64,000 bases of DNA from assembly GCF_005886105.2 (NCBI RefSeq), contig NZ_PNCO02000001.1, forward strand, positions 3,753,501-3,817,500, given 5' to 3'. Below are positions 54,964 through 64,000 of this stretch, one piece after another. The number at the start of each line of letters is the position of its first letter. Position 1 is the first letter of the stretch. This stretch comes from Pseudoalteromonas galatheae (GTDB lineage: Bacteria > Pseudomonadota > Gammaproteobacteria > Enterobacterales > Alteromonadaceae). The notes beneath the pieces were generated by a model that was not told where the DNA came from, ran no database searches, and saw only the letters and a program-made list of their open reading frames with translations. Position numbers and translations under genes: made by a program.

Positions 54964-55476
54964 TTAAGCTTGCTTTGCAGCGAGCTTAGCTTCTTTTTCA
55001 AGCTTCTTACGAATACGATTACGCTTTAGTGGCGATAGATAATCGATAAATAGCTTGCCAACTAAGTGGTCTAGTTCGTGTTGAATACAAACGGCAAGTA
55101 GACCATCAGCATCTAACTCATATGTTTCACCATGTTCGTTTGTTGCCTTCACTGTGACTGTTTCAGCGCGATCAACTTTTGCATATGAATATGGTACAGA
55201 TAAGCAGCCCTCTTCGCTCACCGTAGAACCATCACGCTTAGTTATTTCTGGGTTGATTAAGACGCGCGGTTCGTTGCGCTCTTCAGAAACGTCAATAACA
55301 ACAATGCGCTGATGAATATCAACTTGCGTAGCCGCAAGACCGATACCATTTTCATCATACATAGTTTCCAGCATGTCCTTAACTATTTGACGTACTTCGT
55401 CATTAATCTCTGCTACAGGCTGTGCAACAGTGCGTAAACGCTCATCTGGAAACTTTAAAACTTCTAATATGGCCAT
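54964..55476 (-). CDS. def: Peptide deformylase
   Basis: A 170-aa metalloenzyme removing the formyl group from new proteins. All three motifs are present: [17 protein letters not shown] (Cys ligand) and QHELDHLVG (HExxH). First gene of the minus-strand def-fmt-rsmB-trkA operon, divergent from the LysM gene. Confidence 0.98.
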   Translation of the reverse strand: MAILEVLKFPDERLRTVAQPVAEINDEVRQIVKDMLETMYDENGIGLAATQVDIHQRIVVIDVSEERNEPRVLINPEITKRDGSTVSEEGCLSVPYSYAKVDRAETVTVKATNEHGETYELDADGLLAVCIQHELDHLVGKLFIDYLSPLKRNRIRKKLEKEAKLAAKQA

Positions 55477-55603
55477 GATTACCCTAAATCAATTTATCGT
55501 GTAAGCTGTTGTAAGCTAGTGTATGGTCTTATTTTAGCCATTCAAGTTCCCCTTTAACAGGTTTTGGTGGATAATAACCAAAAATAACCACAAGGAAGCC
55601 ATC

Positions 55604-56743
55604 ATGAAATATTCGATTGCTGCATTAATACTCGCTAGCTGCTCTGTTTTCTCTGTGAAAGCGGACACTTTGGCTGTAAAAGCAGATGCACCCCAGCGCT
55701 ATGTGGTGAAAAAAGGCGATACCTTGTGGGATATTTCAAAAATGTACTTACGTTCTTCATGGAAGTGGAAGCAGTTGTGGCAGTGGAATCCGAACATACA
55801 AAACCCAGATCTGATTTATCCTGGGGACAGTCTTAAGTTACTTTACGATGAAAATGGTAATCCAATATTGGTGCTGGATAAAGGGGTGAAGAAGCTTTCA
55901 CCACATACACGTATTGTTAACCAAAAAGCGGCTGCCATTCCGACCTTGCCGCTACCCATCATGGAACCTTTTTTGCGGTTCGAGCAAGCACTTTCTGAAT
56001 CTAAGTTTTCTGAGAGCCCAATTGTGCTGGGGGCTAATCGTAATATTAAAAATGCGACTCCAGGTCACCTTCTTTATATCAAAGGTGATTTAGTTAAAGG
56101 CGGGCACTATGCTATTTATCGTCGTGGTGAAACCTATCGTACCTTAGACAGTCAACAACAGCTTGGCTTGGAAGCCGTGTTAGTTGGGTCAGGCCATGTG
56201 GTCGAGCAAGGTGATCTAGCAGCAGGACGTCCGGCAAAGCTACAGTTAGAAGTTGCCAAACAAGAAGTTAGAGCTGGTGATATTGTCCTTCCCATCTCCA
56301 CGGGACAAAGCTATCCAGCACAGTTTTCAATAACACGGCCAAAGCAGCAAACTTCGGGACGTATTATTGCTAGCGATAATAAACTCAGAGAGTTTAGTAC
56401 CATGAGTGTTGTAGTGCTTGATGTAGGCAGTAAAGCTCAGTTAAAAGAGGGGCATGTCCTTGATATTATAAGGCAGTCGCCTACAGTTATAGAAAGCCAA
56501 CACGGTCCGCGCTATATTGAAGACGCATCTCGACTCGACAAGATGATCACCGAAATGGGATCTTGGTTTGGTGAGGAAAACGATGACGATAGTGTGGTAT
56601 GGCATATGCCAAAGGAAAAAGTCGGTGAAGTAATGGTCTTTAAAGTATACGGAGACTTGAGCTATGCAATGGTTGTAGAAACTTCAGAGCCGATCCGCGT
56701 AGGTGATTATGTACAAGCATTCAAGGAAACCGCCAGTAACTAG
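55604..56743 (+). CDS. Exported LysM-domain protein
   Basis: A 379-aa protein with a signal peptide (cleavage after VKA, about residue 20) and a LysM domain at about 33-84 (YVVKKGDTLWDISKMYL ... DLIYPGDSLKL) expected to bind peptidoglycan. The rest is beta-rich and conserved in gammaproteobacteria at this locus beside def/dprA; function not established. Confidence 0.88.
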   Translation: MKYSIAALILASCSVFSVKADTLAVKADAPQRYVVKKGDTLWDISKMYLRSSWKWKQLWQWNPNIQNPDLIYPGDSLKLLYDENGNPILVLDKGVKKLSPHTRIVNQKAAAIPTLPLPIMEPFLRFEQALSESKFSESPIVLGANRNIKNATPGHLLYIKGDLVKGGHYAIYRRGETYRTLDSQQQLGLEAVLVGSGHVVEQGDLAAGRPAKLQLEVAKQEVRAGDIVLPISTGQSYPAQFSITRPKQQTSGRIIASDNKLREFSTMSVVVLDVGSKAQLKEGHVLDIIRQSPTVIESQHGPRYIEDASRLDKMITEMGSWFGEENDDDSVVWHMPKEKVGEVMVFKVYGDLSYAMVVETSEPIRVGDYVQAFKETASN

Positions 56744-56755
56744 GTGGTAGTATAT

Positions 56756-56785
56756 CTCCTTGAGTGAGTCAGTGAACTCAAGGAG
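56756..56785 (+). promoter_or_regulatory. Hairpin covering the dprA Shine-Dalgarno
   Basis: CTCCTTGAGT (56756-56765) pairs perfectly with ACTCAAGGAG (56776-56785), 10-base loop. The 3' arm contains AAGGAG, the ribosome-binding site of dprA (ATG at 56791). No T-run follows, so it is not a classical terminator; it could hold dprA translation low. Confidence 0.55.
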
Positions 56786-56790
56786 AGAGT

Positions 56791-57873
56791 ATGAAACAAA
56801 CTGAACAAGCTCAAGCTCTTGCATTAACCCTATGCCAGGGGCTGGGTATCAAAACTATCACCGCATTACTTAATCAAGTCCCCCTTGCGCAATTATTCGC
56901 ATTAAGTCAGGTTGAGCTTTGTAAGCTTGGGCTACAAGAAAATGTTGCAGCCAACTTAGCGTGTACAGATTGGTCTCGTATCGAGCACATATTGACTTAC
57001 TGTCAACGTCAGCAAATTCATGTTGTATCTTTGTTTTCTCCCGAATACCCTGAGCAATTAAAAGAGATCTGTAACCCTCCCTTAGTGCTATTTTGCAGAG
57101 GGAATATTGCGTTATTAAAGCAACCACAAATTGCAGTTGTCGGTAGTCGTAGTTCAACGAGAACCGGCCTTGGGCTTGCACATGAATTTGCACAGGGCCT
57201 AAGTCGCTCGGGACTGGTAGTAACGTCGGGTATGGCAAGAGGGGTTGATGGTGCAGCGCACCAAGGTGCACTTGATGTTCAAGGAGCAACTATTGCTGTG
57301 CTAGGGACTGGTGTTGATGTTGTTTACCCCAAACGCCATCAACGACTTTATGAAGACATCGTACAGCATGGCTTGGTAGTCAGTGAGTTCTTACCAAACA
57401 CTCAAGCAAATAGTAATCACTTTCCACGGCGTAATCGCATAATCTCGGGTTTATCTTTGGGTGTTTTGTTGGTTGAAGCCGAAATAAAAAGTGGCTCGCT
57501 GATTACCGCACGCTATGCACTGGAGCAAAACAAAGAAGTGTTTGCGATCCCAGGCTCAATTAAAAATCGATTAAGTAGCGGTTGTCATTACCTGATTAAG
57601 CAAGGAGCAAAACTCACCGAAAATATTGAGGATATTTTGGAAGAAGTGAGCTTTTTTTGTGAAAACAGTCTATATAGTATAGAAATAGGGGAGCAAAAAG
57701 AGGAGCAATGTCCTGTATTAGAAAACCTTGGCTTTGAGGTGACGACTGTAGACACTTTAACGCAAAGGACCCAGTGGCCAGTAGAGCAGGTGATTGCCAG
57801 ACTATTGGACCTAGAACTCGAAGATAAAGTAGAGCGTGTACTCGACGGCTACATAAAACTCGCGAGGGGTTAA
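56791..57873 (+). CDS. dprA: DprA (Smf), DNA-processing/RecA loader in transformation
   Basis: A 360-aa protein that binds incoming single-stranded DNA and loads RecA. The Rossmann-like DprA core shows [35 protein letters not shown] and [22 protein letters not shown]; a winged-helix DML1-type C-terminus follows. Followed after 4 bp by smg. Confidence 0.95.
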   Translation: MKQTEQAQALALTLCQGLGIKTITALLNQVPLAQLFALSQVELCKLGLQENVAANLACTDWSRIEHILTYCQRQQIHVVSLFSPEYPEQLKEICNPPLVLFCRGNIALLKQPQIAVVGSRSSTRTGLGLAHEFAQGLSRSGLVVTSGMARGVDGAAHQGALDVQGATIAVLGTGVDVVYPKRHQRLYEDIVQHGLVVSEFLPNTQANSNHFPRRNRIISGLSLGVLLVEAEIKSGSLITARYALEQNKEVFAIPGSIKNRLSSGCHYLIKQGAKLTENIEDILEEVSFFCENSLYSIEIGEQKEEQCPVLENLGFEVTTVDTLTQRTQWPVEQVIARLLDLELEDKVERVLDGYIKLARG

Positions 57874-57877
57874 GAAG

Positions 57878-58351
57878 ATGTTTGATATTCTAATGTATTT
57901 ATTTGAGAACTATATTCACAGTGAGGCAGAAATCTTTGTCGAACAAAACGAACTCACCGATGAACTCCTTCGCGCCGGCTTTAATCAAGGCGAAATATAC
58001 AAAGCGCTTGATTGGCTTGAGCAACTTGCAGATTTACAGCACAGTGACGAAAACCCCTATTTAAATGCTAAACCGGACCATGCAACGCGGATTTACACCG
58101 ATAGCGAATGCAATATGCTAGATGTTGAGAGCCGTGGTTTTTTAATGTTTGTGGAACAAGTCGGAGTGATTGACAGTACCACCAGAGAAATGGTGATGGA
58201 TCGCTTATTCGCCTTGGATAAAACCTATATTAGCCTTGATGATTTAAAGTGGGTGATACTAATGGTGCTATTTAATGTACCGGGTAAAGAGCATGCTTAT
58301 GCGCAGATGGAAGATCTGATTTTTACCGAGCCTGCATCTGTAGTTCATTAG
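57878..58351 (+). CDS. smg: Smg family protein (DUF494)
   Basis: A 157-aa acidic protein of the Smg/DUF494 family, with the typical start [13 protein letters not shown] and ending in an acidic region ([10 protein letters not shown]). Function unknown. Co-transcribed with dprA as in E. coli. Confidence 0.94.
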   Translation: MFDILMYLFENYIHSEAEIFVEQNELTDELLRAGFNQGEIYKALDWLEQLADLQHSDENPYLNAKPDHATRIYTDSECNMLDVESRGFLMFVEQVGVIDSTTREMVMDRLFALDKTYISLDDLKWVILMVLFNVPGKEHAYAQMEDLIFTEPASVVH

Positions 58352-58378
58352 CTCTGCTCTAGCACGATAAGTTTCTCT

Positions 58379-58410
58379 CGGTAAGTTGAGGTCAAAACTT
58401 CAACTTACCG
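58379..58410 (+). terminator. Hairpin after smg
   Basis: A perfect 11-bp stem (CGGTAAGTTGA 58379-58389, TCAACTTACCG 58400-58410) with a 10-base loop; only a short T-stretch follows (CCTTTC), so termination may be partial. Confidence 0.55.
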
Positions 58411-58550
58411 CCTTTCAAATAACGCTTCTTACTTCGTTAAAAATGCGGATATCAAGTATTCGCAGGGGGGAATTTCCATCATTTCCTTGACCCTAAAAAC
58501 AAGGCGATTATATTAGGCGCATACTTGCACAAGGGGGCGGTGGTAAAGCG

Positions 58551-59113
58551 ATGAGTAAAATAGACCATGCATTATTTAATGCAGACAAACATGCATTAGA
58601 AAAAGAGTATGAAGTATGCCCAGAATGTGGCTCTGAGCTGGTAATCAAAAACAGTAAAAATGGTCCATTTATTGGCTGCGCTAGCTACCCTACTTGTGCT
58701 TATATTCGCCCACTCGCACATCATGATAGTCATGTAATTAAAGTACTAGAAGATGTGGCTTGTCCTGAATGTGGCAAAGATCTAGTGATAAAAAATGGCC
58801 GCTATGGCATGTTTATCGGCTGTACGGGGTATCCTGATTGCCACTATATAGGTCATGAAGATGCACCACCTTCGGTGGCTTTACCCGCGTGTCCAAAATG
58901 TCAAAAAGGTAATCTAATTCAGCGTAAAAATAAGTTTGGTAAACACTTTTATAGTTGTGACACGTATCCAAGTTGTAAGTATACCTTGAACGCCACGCCT
59001 GTAGAGCAGGCTTGCCCTGAGTGTCATTGGCCCGTGCTAGTGGAGAAAACCCGAGCGGGTAAAGCTGTGCTACAATGCCCGCAGAAATCATGTCAAAAGA
59101 TAGTGGAAATACC

Positions 59114-59117
<4 letters not shown>
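58551..59117 (+). CDS. yrdD: Topoisomerase-type zinc-ribbon protein YrdD
   Basis: A 188-aa protein made of four C4 zinc-ribbon repeats of the kind found at the C-terminus of topoisomerase I: CPECGSELVIK...GCASYPTC, CPECGKDLVIK...GCTGYPDC, CPKCQKGNLIQ...CDTYPSC and CPECHWPVLVE...CPQKSC. Likely binds single-stranded nucleic acid. Overlaps tsaC by 4 bp (GTGA). Confidence 0.93.
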
Positions 59118-60612
<1,495 letters not shown>

Positions 60613-60619
60613 TAGAGTT

Positions 60620-60646
60620 AAAAAGGAGCCTCGGCTCCTTTTTTGC
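60620..60646. terminator. Bidirectional terminator between hemF and the chemoreceptor gene
   Basis: AAAAAGGAGCC (60620-60630) and GGCTCCTTTTTT (60633-60644) form a hairpin with A-run and T-run on its two sides, serving both convergent genes. Confidence 0.88.
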
Positions 60647-60660
60647 TTTTAGCGGTTCAC

Positions 60661-62268
60661 TTAGTTTAATTTAAATCCGCGTACTTGCTCATCTAAATCG
60701 CGTGCAAGGGTGAGCAACTCTTCACTGATCTGTTTAGAGCCATGGGCATCAACTAACGAGCGCTCAGCATTATCGCTAATCGCCACTACGCTACGATTGA
60801 TTTCTTCAGCGGCCAAGTTTTGTTGCTCAGTGGCATCGGCAATTTGCAGGTTTAAGGCATTAATTTCGTGCATCTGCGTCGAGATGTCTTTAAGCGCTTG
60901 GGCTACTTTCTTGACCTGCTGTGCACGATCATCTGCTTCTTCGCAAGAAGCACTCATTGCTGCCACGGTTTGCTGTGCCTCGGACTGTAGCTTATCGATA
61001 GTACGTTTGATTTCATCGGTTGAGTCGTGGGTACGTGTAGCAAGTGTTCTGACTTCGTCGGCAACAACTGCAAACCCTCTACCTGCTTCCCCTGCGCGTG
61101 CGGCTTCTATTGCTGCATTAAGCGCTAAGAGATTGGTTTGCTCCGCGATACTACTGATCACTTCGAGTACTTTACCCACTTCAAGAGTTTGTGCTTGAAG
61201 CTGAGAAACTTGTTCTGCAGCCTGCCTTACATCTTGTGCTAATTGGTTGATACTTTGCTCAGTATGATTAGCAACAGCCATGCTTTCCTCTGCGAGGTGA
61301 TTGCTGCTGTCCGACTTTTCTGATGCAAAGTGGGTGGTATTTTTTACTTCACTTGAAGAGCTTTCAAGCTCATTAATTGCGGCTGCAACAGAGTCCGTCC
61401 CTTGTTTTTGCTCTTGAATGGCCAGCTCGGTAGTTTCCGCTGAAGCATATATAGATTCTGCTGAGTGAATAAGTATTTTCGAAGAGTTGGATAACTGCGC
61501 AATATTGTCTTTAAAGCTATCCATCATTTTATTGAAGTTAATCGCCAAGCGTCCAAGCTCGTCATCGACTTGGTCGTCTATTCGTAATGATAGGTCCTTA
61601 TTCGTCGTTGCGAGACGCATGGTTCGGCCTAGTGTTTTTAGTCGTACAATAAATAGTTTCCTAAAAAGTACGCCTAAAATCACAAATGTGGTTATAAAAA
61701 TGGCGGAGAGGAGTGCTGTACTAAACCAAGTATTGTTGTGTACAGTATTATCAATGCCAGCAAGAGAGTAGCTGATCCGCACAACACCGAGCACATCTCC
61801 TTCCTGTGCCTGATGACAACCCAAGCAGTTGGTTCCTTTATAGTCCTCCTTGGCTATCATTGGCTTTAAGTAAGTCATGATACGACTACCATCGCGCTGT
61901 TCTATAACTAAGGTTTCTTTCCCATTCAATGCATCAAACTCAGCTTCAGAGTTAGGTGCTTGATTTGCATTACCAGGACCGTAAAGCTTATTAACTTGCT
62001 CGGAGCGGATAATGTGAGCATCTTCGATATTAGGGTGATTACGAATTTTGTCACTCAAAATTTCACGGTTTGCCATGGTGCCTGTCAGCATCATAGTATT
62101 GATAGAGTCAAAGTAATTATCTGCTAGTAACCTAATGTTACTTTCAACTGTTTCTTCAGCAAGAGTCTTTTGTTGACTGCTACTACTGAGGATACTGGCA
62201 ATCAAAACGAGGACACCCGTCACTGCCAGTAACGCATAAATTTTATGTTGAATAGATTTCACACGCAT
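60661..62268 (-). CDS. Methyl-accepting chemotaxis protein with a periplasmic c-type haem motif
   Basis: A 535-aa chemoreceptor. TM1 about 9-28; periplasmic sensor 29-181 with a CxxCH haem-attachment motif (C148-L-G-C151-H152) in a DUF3365/PAS-like domain; TM2 about 182-203; HAMP about 204-257; then the coiled-coil signalling domain with its hairpin tip ([19 protein letters not shown] ... [15 protein letters not shown]). Covalent haem in the sensor suggests sensing of redox state, O2, NO or CO, as proposed for Geobacter and Desulfovibrio haem-c receptors. Neighbours hemF and a truncated haemoglobin gene fit a haem/gas theme. Confidence 0.9.
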   Translation of the reverse strand: MRVKSIQHKIYALLAVTGVLVLIASILSSSSQQKTLAEETVESNIRLLADNYFDSINTMMLTGTMANREILSDKIRNHPNIEDAHIIRSEQVNKLYGPGNANQAPNSEAEFDALNGKETLVIEQRDGSRIMTYLKPMIAKEDYKGTNCLGCHQAQEGDVLGVVRISYSLAGIDNTVHNNTWFSTALLSAIFITTFVILGVLFRKLFIVRLKTLGRTMRLATTNKDLSLRIDDQVDDELGRLAINFNKMMDSFKDNIAQLSNSSKILIHSAESIYASAETTELAIQEQKQGTDSVAAAINELESSSSEVKNTTHFASEKSDSSNHLAEESMAVANHTEQSINQLAQDVRQAAEQVSQLQAQTLEVGKVLEVISSIAEQTNLLALNAAIEAARAGEAGRGFAVVADEVRTLATRTHDSTDEIKRTIDKLQSEAQQTVAAMSASCEEADDRAQQVKKVAQALKDISTQMHEINALNLQIADATEQQNLAAEEINRSVVAISDNAERSLVDAHGSKQISEELLTLARDLDEQVRGFKLN

Positions 62269-62373
62269 CGCACCTGTTCATAATTAGAACAGTAATTATG
62301 CATCTCTACTCAAGAACGGGGTTTGACCTAGCGCAAAATAGCCGTGTAATTTTAATCAACTAATACTTTAGTT

Positions 62374-62823
62374 TTATTCTTGATTAATCATATGTGTCGC
62401 AAGTTGAGCGAGGGACTGCCTTAATCCTTCTCTTAATAATGGATTTCCTACCTCTAAGTCTAATGCTTTATTCATACAGTGCATCCATTGATCCCGTAAA
62501 TCTTGGTCGATAGGAAAGGGCATATGGCGCATTCTTAAACGTGGGTGGCCATATTTCTCTGCAAAAAGATCTGGGCCACCTAACCAACCAGAAAGAAATT
62601 CAAAAAATACCTGTCTGATCCTGTCTAATGGTTGTGGATGCATATCGTAAAGCGGCTTTGCATAGGGATCAGTTGCCATAATATCGTAAAAGCGGTTGGC
62701 AAGATCGCGGGCGCCTTGTTCTCCACCAATGATTTCATAAGGTGTTTTTTCTGGAGTGGGGGCACTATTTGTTTGTTCTACGGTTGCATCTTTATTAAAG
62801 ATACGTTTAATTAACTGCTTCAT
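62374..62823 (-). CDS. Truncated haemoglobin, group II
   Basis: A 149-aa protein with a roughly 20-residue extension followed by the 2-on-2 globin core. YEIIGGEQGARDLANRFYDIM gives the B helix with Tyr at B10; the proximal His is in RMRHMPFPI; DQWMHCMNKAL gives Trp at G8, a group II mark. Binds O2 or NO; likely detoxification or sensing. Upstream of, and on the same strand as, the haem-c chemoreceptor. Confidence 0.92.
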   Translation of the reverse strand: MKQLIKRIFNKDATVEQTNSAPTPEKTPYEIIGGEQGARDLANRFYDIMATDPYAKPLYDMHPQPLDRIRQVFFEFLSGWLGGPDLFAEKYGHPRLRMRHMPFPIDQDLRDQWMHCMNKALDLEVGNPLLREGLRQSLAQLATHMINQE

Positions 62824-62852
62824 AATGACTCTTTCAAGGCGCTCTTATAACG

Positions 62853-63671
62853 ATGGACAAATACGCGGTATTCGGTAATCCGATAAAACATTCTAAATCG
62901 CCAGCAATCCATACGCAATTCGCACAGCAATGCCAGCAGCAATTAGAATACGAGGCTATTTTGGCACCAGAAGATGCCTTTATTCAAACTGCATCGACAT
63001 TTTTTGCCCAAGGTGGTTGTGGTGCGAATGTGACTTTACCTTTTAAAGAGCAGGCATTTGCCTTTGCAGATACCCTCACCGAACGAGCTAGGCTCGCTGG
63101 TGCCGTCAATACCCTAATCAAACAGCAAGATGGCAGTATTACAGGCGACAATACTGATGGTGCAGGTCTTGTACGAGATCTCGTGAAACACCAAACTAAA
63201 CTTGAGGGGGCTACCGTACTATTGATTGGTGCAGGTGGTGCAGCCAAAGGCTGTATCTATCCGCTCCTTCAGGCCGGAGCAAAACGGATCGTCGTGACCA
63301 ACCGTACTGAGTCAAAGGCATTGCAACTAGCAAAGCAATTTGCCTCGTATGGAGAGGTTACAGGGTGTGGCTTAAACAATACCCCCGACATCGGTTTCGA
63401 TATTGTGATTAACTCCACCTCATCGAGCATCACAGGGCAAGTACCAGACGTTAGCCCTACTGTTATTACATCCTGCTTAGTTGCCTACGATATGTTCTAC
63501 AGCGACCAGCAAACAAGTTTCTTAGACTGGGTGGCGCAACACAATCAACAAACGCAATTGATAGATGGCATAGGTATGTTAGTTGAGCAGGCCGCAGAAG
63601 CGTTTTACCAATGGCGAGGGGTGAGGCCTGATACGTCCGAAACATTTAGGCTTATTAGAGGGGAAATATGA
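62853..63671 (+). CDS. aroE: Shikimate dehydrogenase
   Basis: A 272-aa NADP-dependent enzyme (3-dehydroshikimate to shikimate) on the way to chorismate, the precursor of anthranilate. Motifs: [57 protein letters not shown] and [14 protein letters not shown]. Overlaps the next gene by 4 bp. Confidence 0.97.
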   Translation: MDKYAVFGNPIKHSKSPAIHTQFAQQCQQQLEYEAILAPEDAFIQTASTFFAQGGCGANVTLPFKEQAFAFADTLTERARLAGAVNTLIKQQDGSITGDNTDGAGLVRDLVKHQTKLEGATVLLIGAGGAAKGCIYPLLQAGAKRIVVTNRTESKALQLAKQFASYGEVTGCGLNNTPDIGFDIVINSTSSSITGQVPDVSPTVITSCLVAYDMFYSDQQTSFLDWVAQHNQQTQLIDGIGMLVEQAAEAFYQWRGVRPDTSETFRLIRGEI

Positions 63672-63901
63672 ACCAGGCAATACTGTTTAATGATGACATC
63701 AGTTATCAACAGGGAGAATTAACGTTTACGGCGATGGCCAGTGGTCAGCTGATCCGCTGTAAAATTGCAACCGAGCTTGAGCAGGAAGCCGCAATAGCGC
63801 ACTTTGCTCAGCACCAATTCGATTATGAAATGCAGGCTGAGCAATTAATAGAGGATGACTCATTTAATGAGGCGGGAGAGATAAGCTTAGCTTTCCTCTA
63901 A
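63668..63901 (+). CDS. DUF1488 family protein (YrdB-like)
   Basis: A 77-aa acidic protein of the DUF1488 family, found after aroE in many gammaproteobacteria. Function unknown. Its 3' end overlaps the convergent carbonic anhydrase gene by 15 bp. Confidence 0.88.
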   Translation: MNQAILFNDDISYQQGELTFTAMASGQLIRCKIATELEQEAAIAHFAQHQFDYEMQAEQLIEDDSFNEAGEISLAFL

Positions 63902-64000
63902 ATATTCATTTTTCAGTTCCACGTAATTTTGGGCGGACACTTTTAAAAATTGTAGCTCTTGTTCGGTGAGGGGTCTGGCTTGTTTTACCGGACTACCGAC
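63887..64000 (-). CDS. yrdA: Gamma-class carbonic anhydrase family protein (YrdA-like), 3' end
   Basis: Only the last 37 codons are present. The reverse strand reads VGSPVKQARPLTEQELQ, then [16 protein letters not shown] and a stop, the C-terminal helix of the left-handed beta-helix gamma carbonic anhydrase family. Position after aroE and yrdB matches E. coli yrdA. Confidence 0.85.
   Translation of the reverse strand, partial: VGSPVKQARPLTEQELQFLKVSAQNYVELKNEYLEES

Overview
The window is chromosomal DNA from a marine gammaproteobacterium, most likely Pseudoalteromonas. This rests on the E. coli/Vibrio-like layout around the replication origin, protein sequences close to Alteromonadales versions, moderate-to-low GC, and an alkylquinolone operon, a metabolite class reported from Pseudoalteromonas. 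No tRNA, rRNA, insertion sequence, prophage or CRISPR array was seen.

Layout. (1) 1-1310: 5' end of mnmG, an E. coli-type oriC (15 GATC sites and four DnaA boxes within about 300 bp), and mioC. (2) 1311-7380, accessory: more DnaA boxes, a PEP-mutase/isocitrate-lyase family enzyme, a 66-aa repeat peptide with a double-glycine leader (possible RiPP or secreted signal precursor), a 101-aa unknown and a 1195-aa unknown. (3) mnmE. (4) 8782-24226, accessory: a membrane-anchored ToxR/CadC-type regulator with a long periplasmic repeat region, a 1-kb control region, and an 11-gene operon with a complete alkylquinolone pathway: pqsA, phnA, phnB, second adenylate-forming ligase, GST-like, pqsB, pqsC, pqsD, pqsE, SDR, and a fusion of a haem-oxygenase-like diiron oxidase with a cupin. 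It ends at a strong terminator. (5) 24635-26599: a DsbD-like/TlpA-like/thioredoxin-fold operon on the minus strand. (6) 27135-36475: yidC-yidD-rnpA-rpmH (minus) and dnaA-dnaN-recF-gyrB (plus), separated by a second GATC-dense, DnaA-box-bearing region. recF holds two perfect parS palindromes. (7) 36652-50480: glyQS, a lipoprotein, tusA, fadBA, slt, pepQ, yigZ, trkH and a small unknown. (8) 50607-64000: PilZ protein, def-fmt-rsmB-trkA (minus), LysM protein, dprA-smg-yrdD-tsaC-hemF, a haem-c chemoreceptor and a truncated haemoglobin (minus), aroE, a DUF1488 protein, and the 3' end of a gamma carbonic anhydrase gene.

How the parts work together. The core genes are replication initiation, segregation sites, tRNA modification, membrane insertion and housekeeping in the usual gammaproteobacterial order. 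The unusual content sits in two origin-proximal insertions flanking mnmE. In the second, phnAB would make anthranilate, PqsA would activate it, PqsD would condense it with malonyl-CoA, the PqsE-like hydrolase would release 2-aminobenzoylacetate, and PqsBC would join it to a fatty acyl group to give a 2-alkyl-4-quinolone. The extra ligase, GST, SDR and oxidase-cupin probably supply acyl groups or tailor the product; their roles are not known to me. No LysR-type PqsR and no flavin monooxygenase of the PqsH/PqsL kind are present here.
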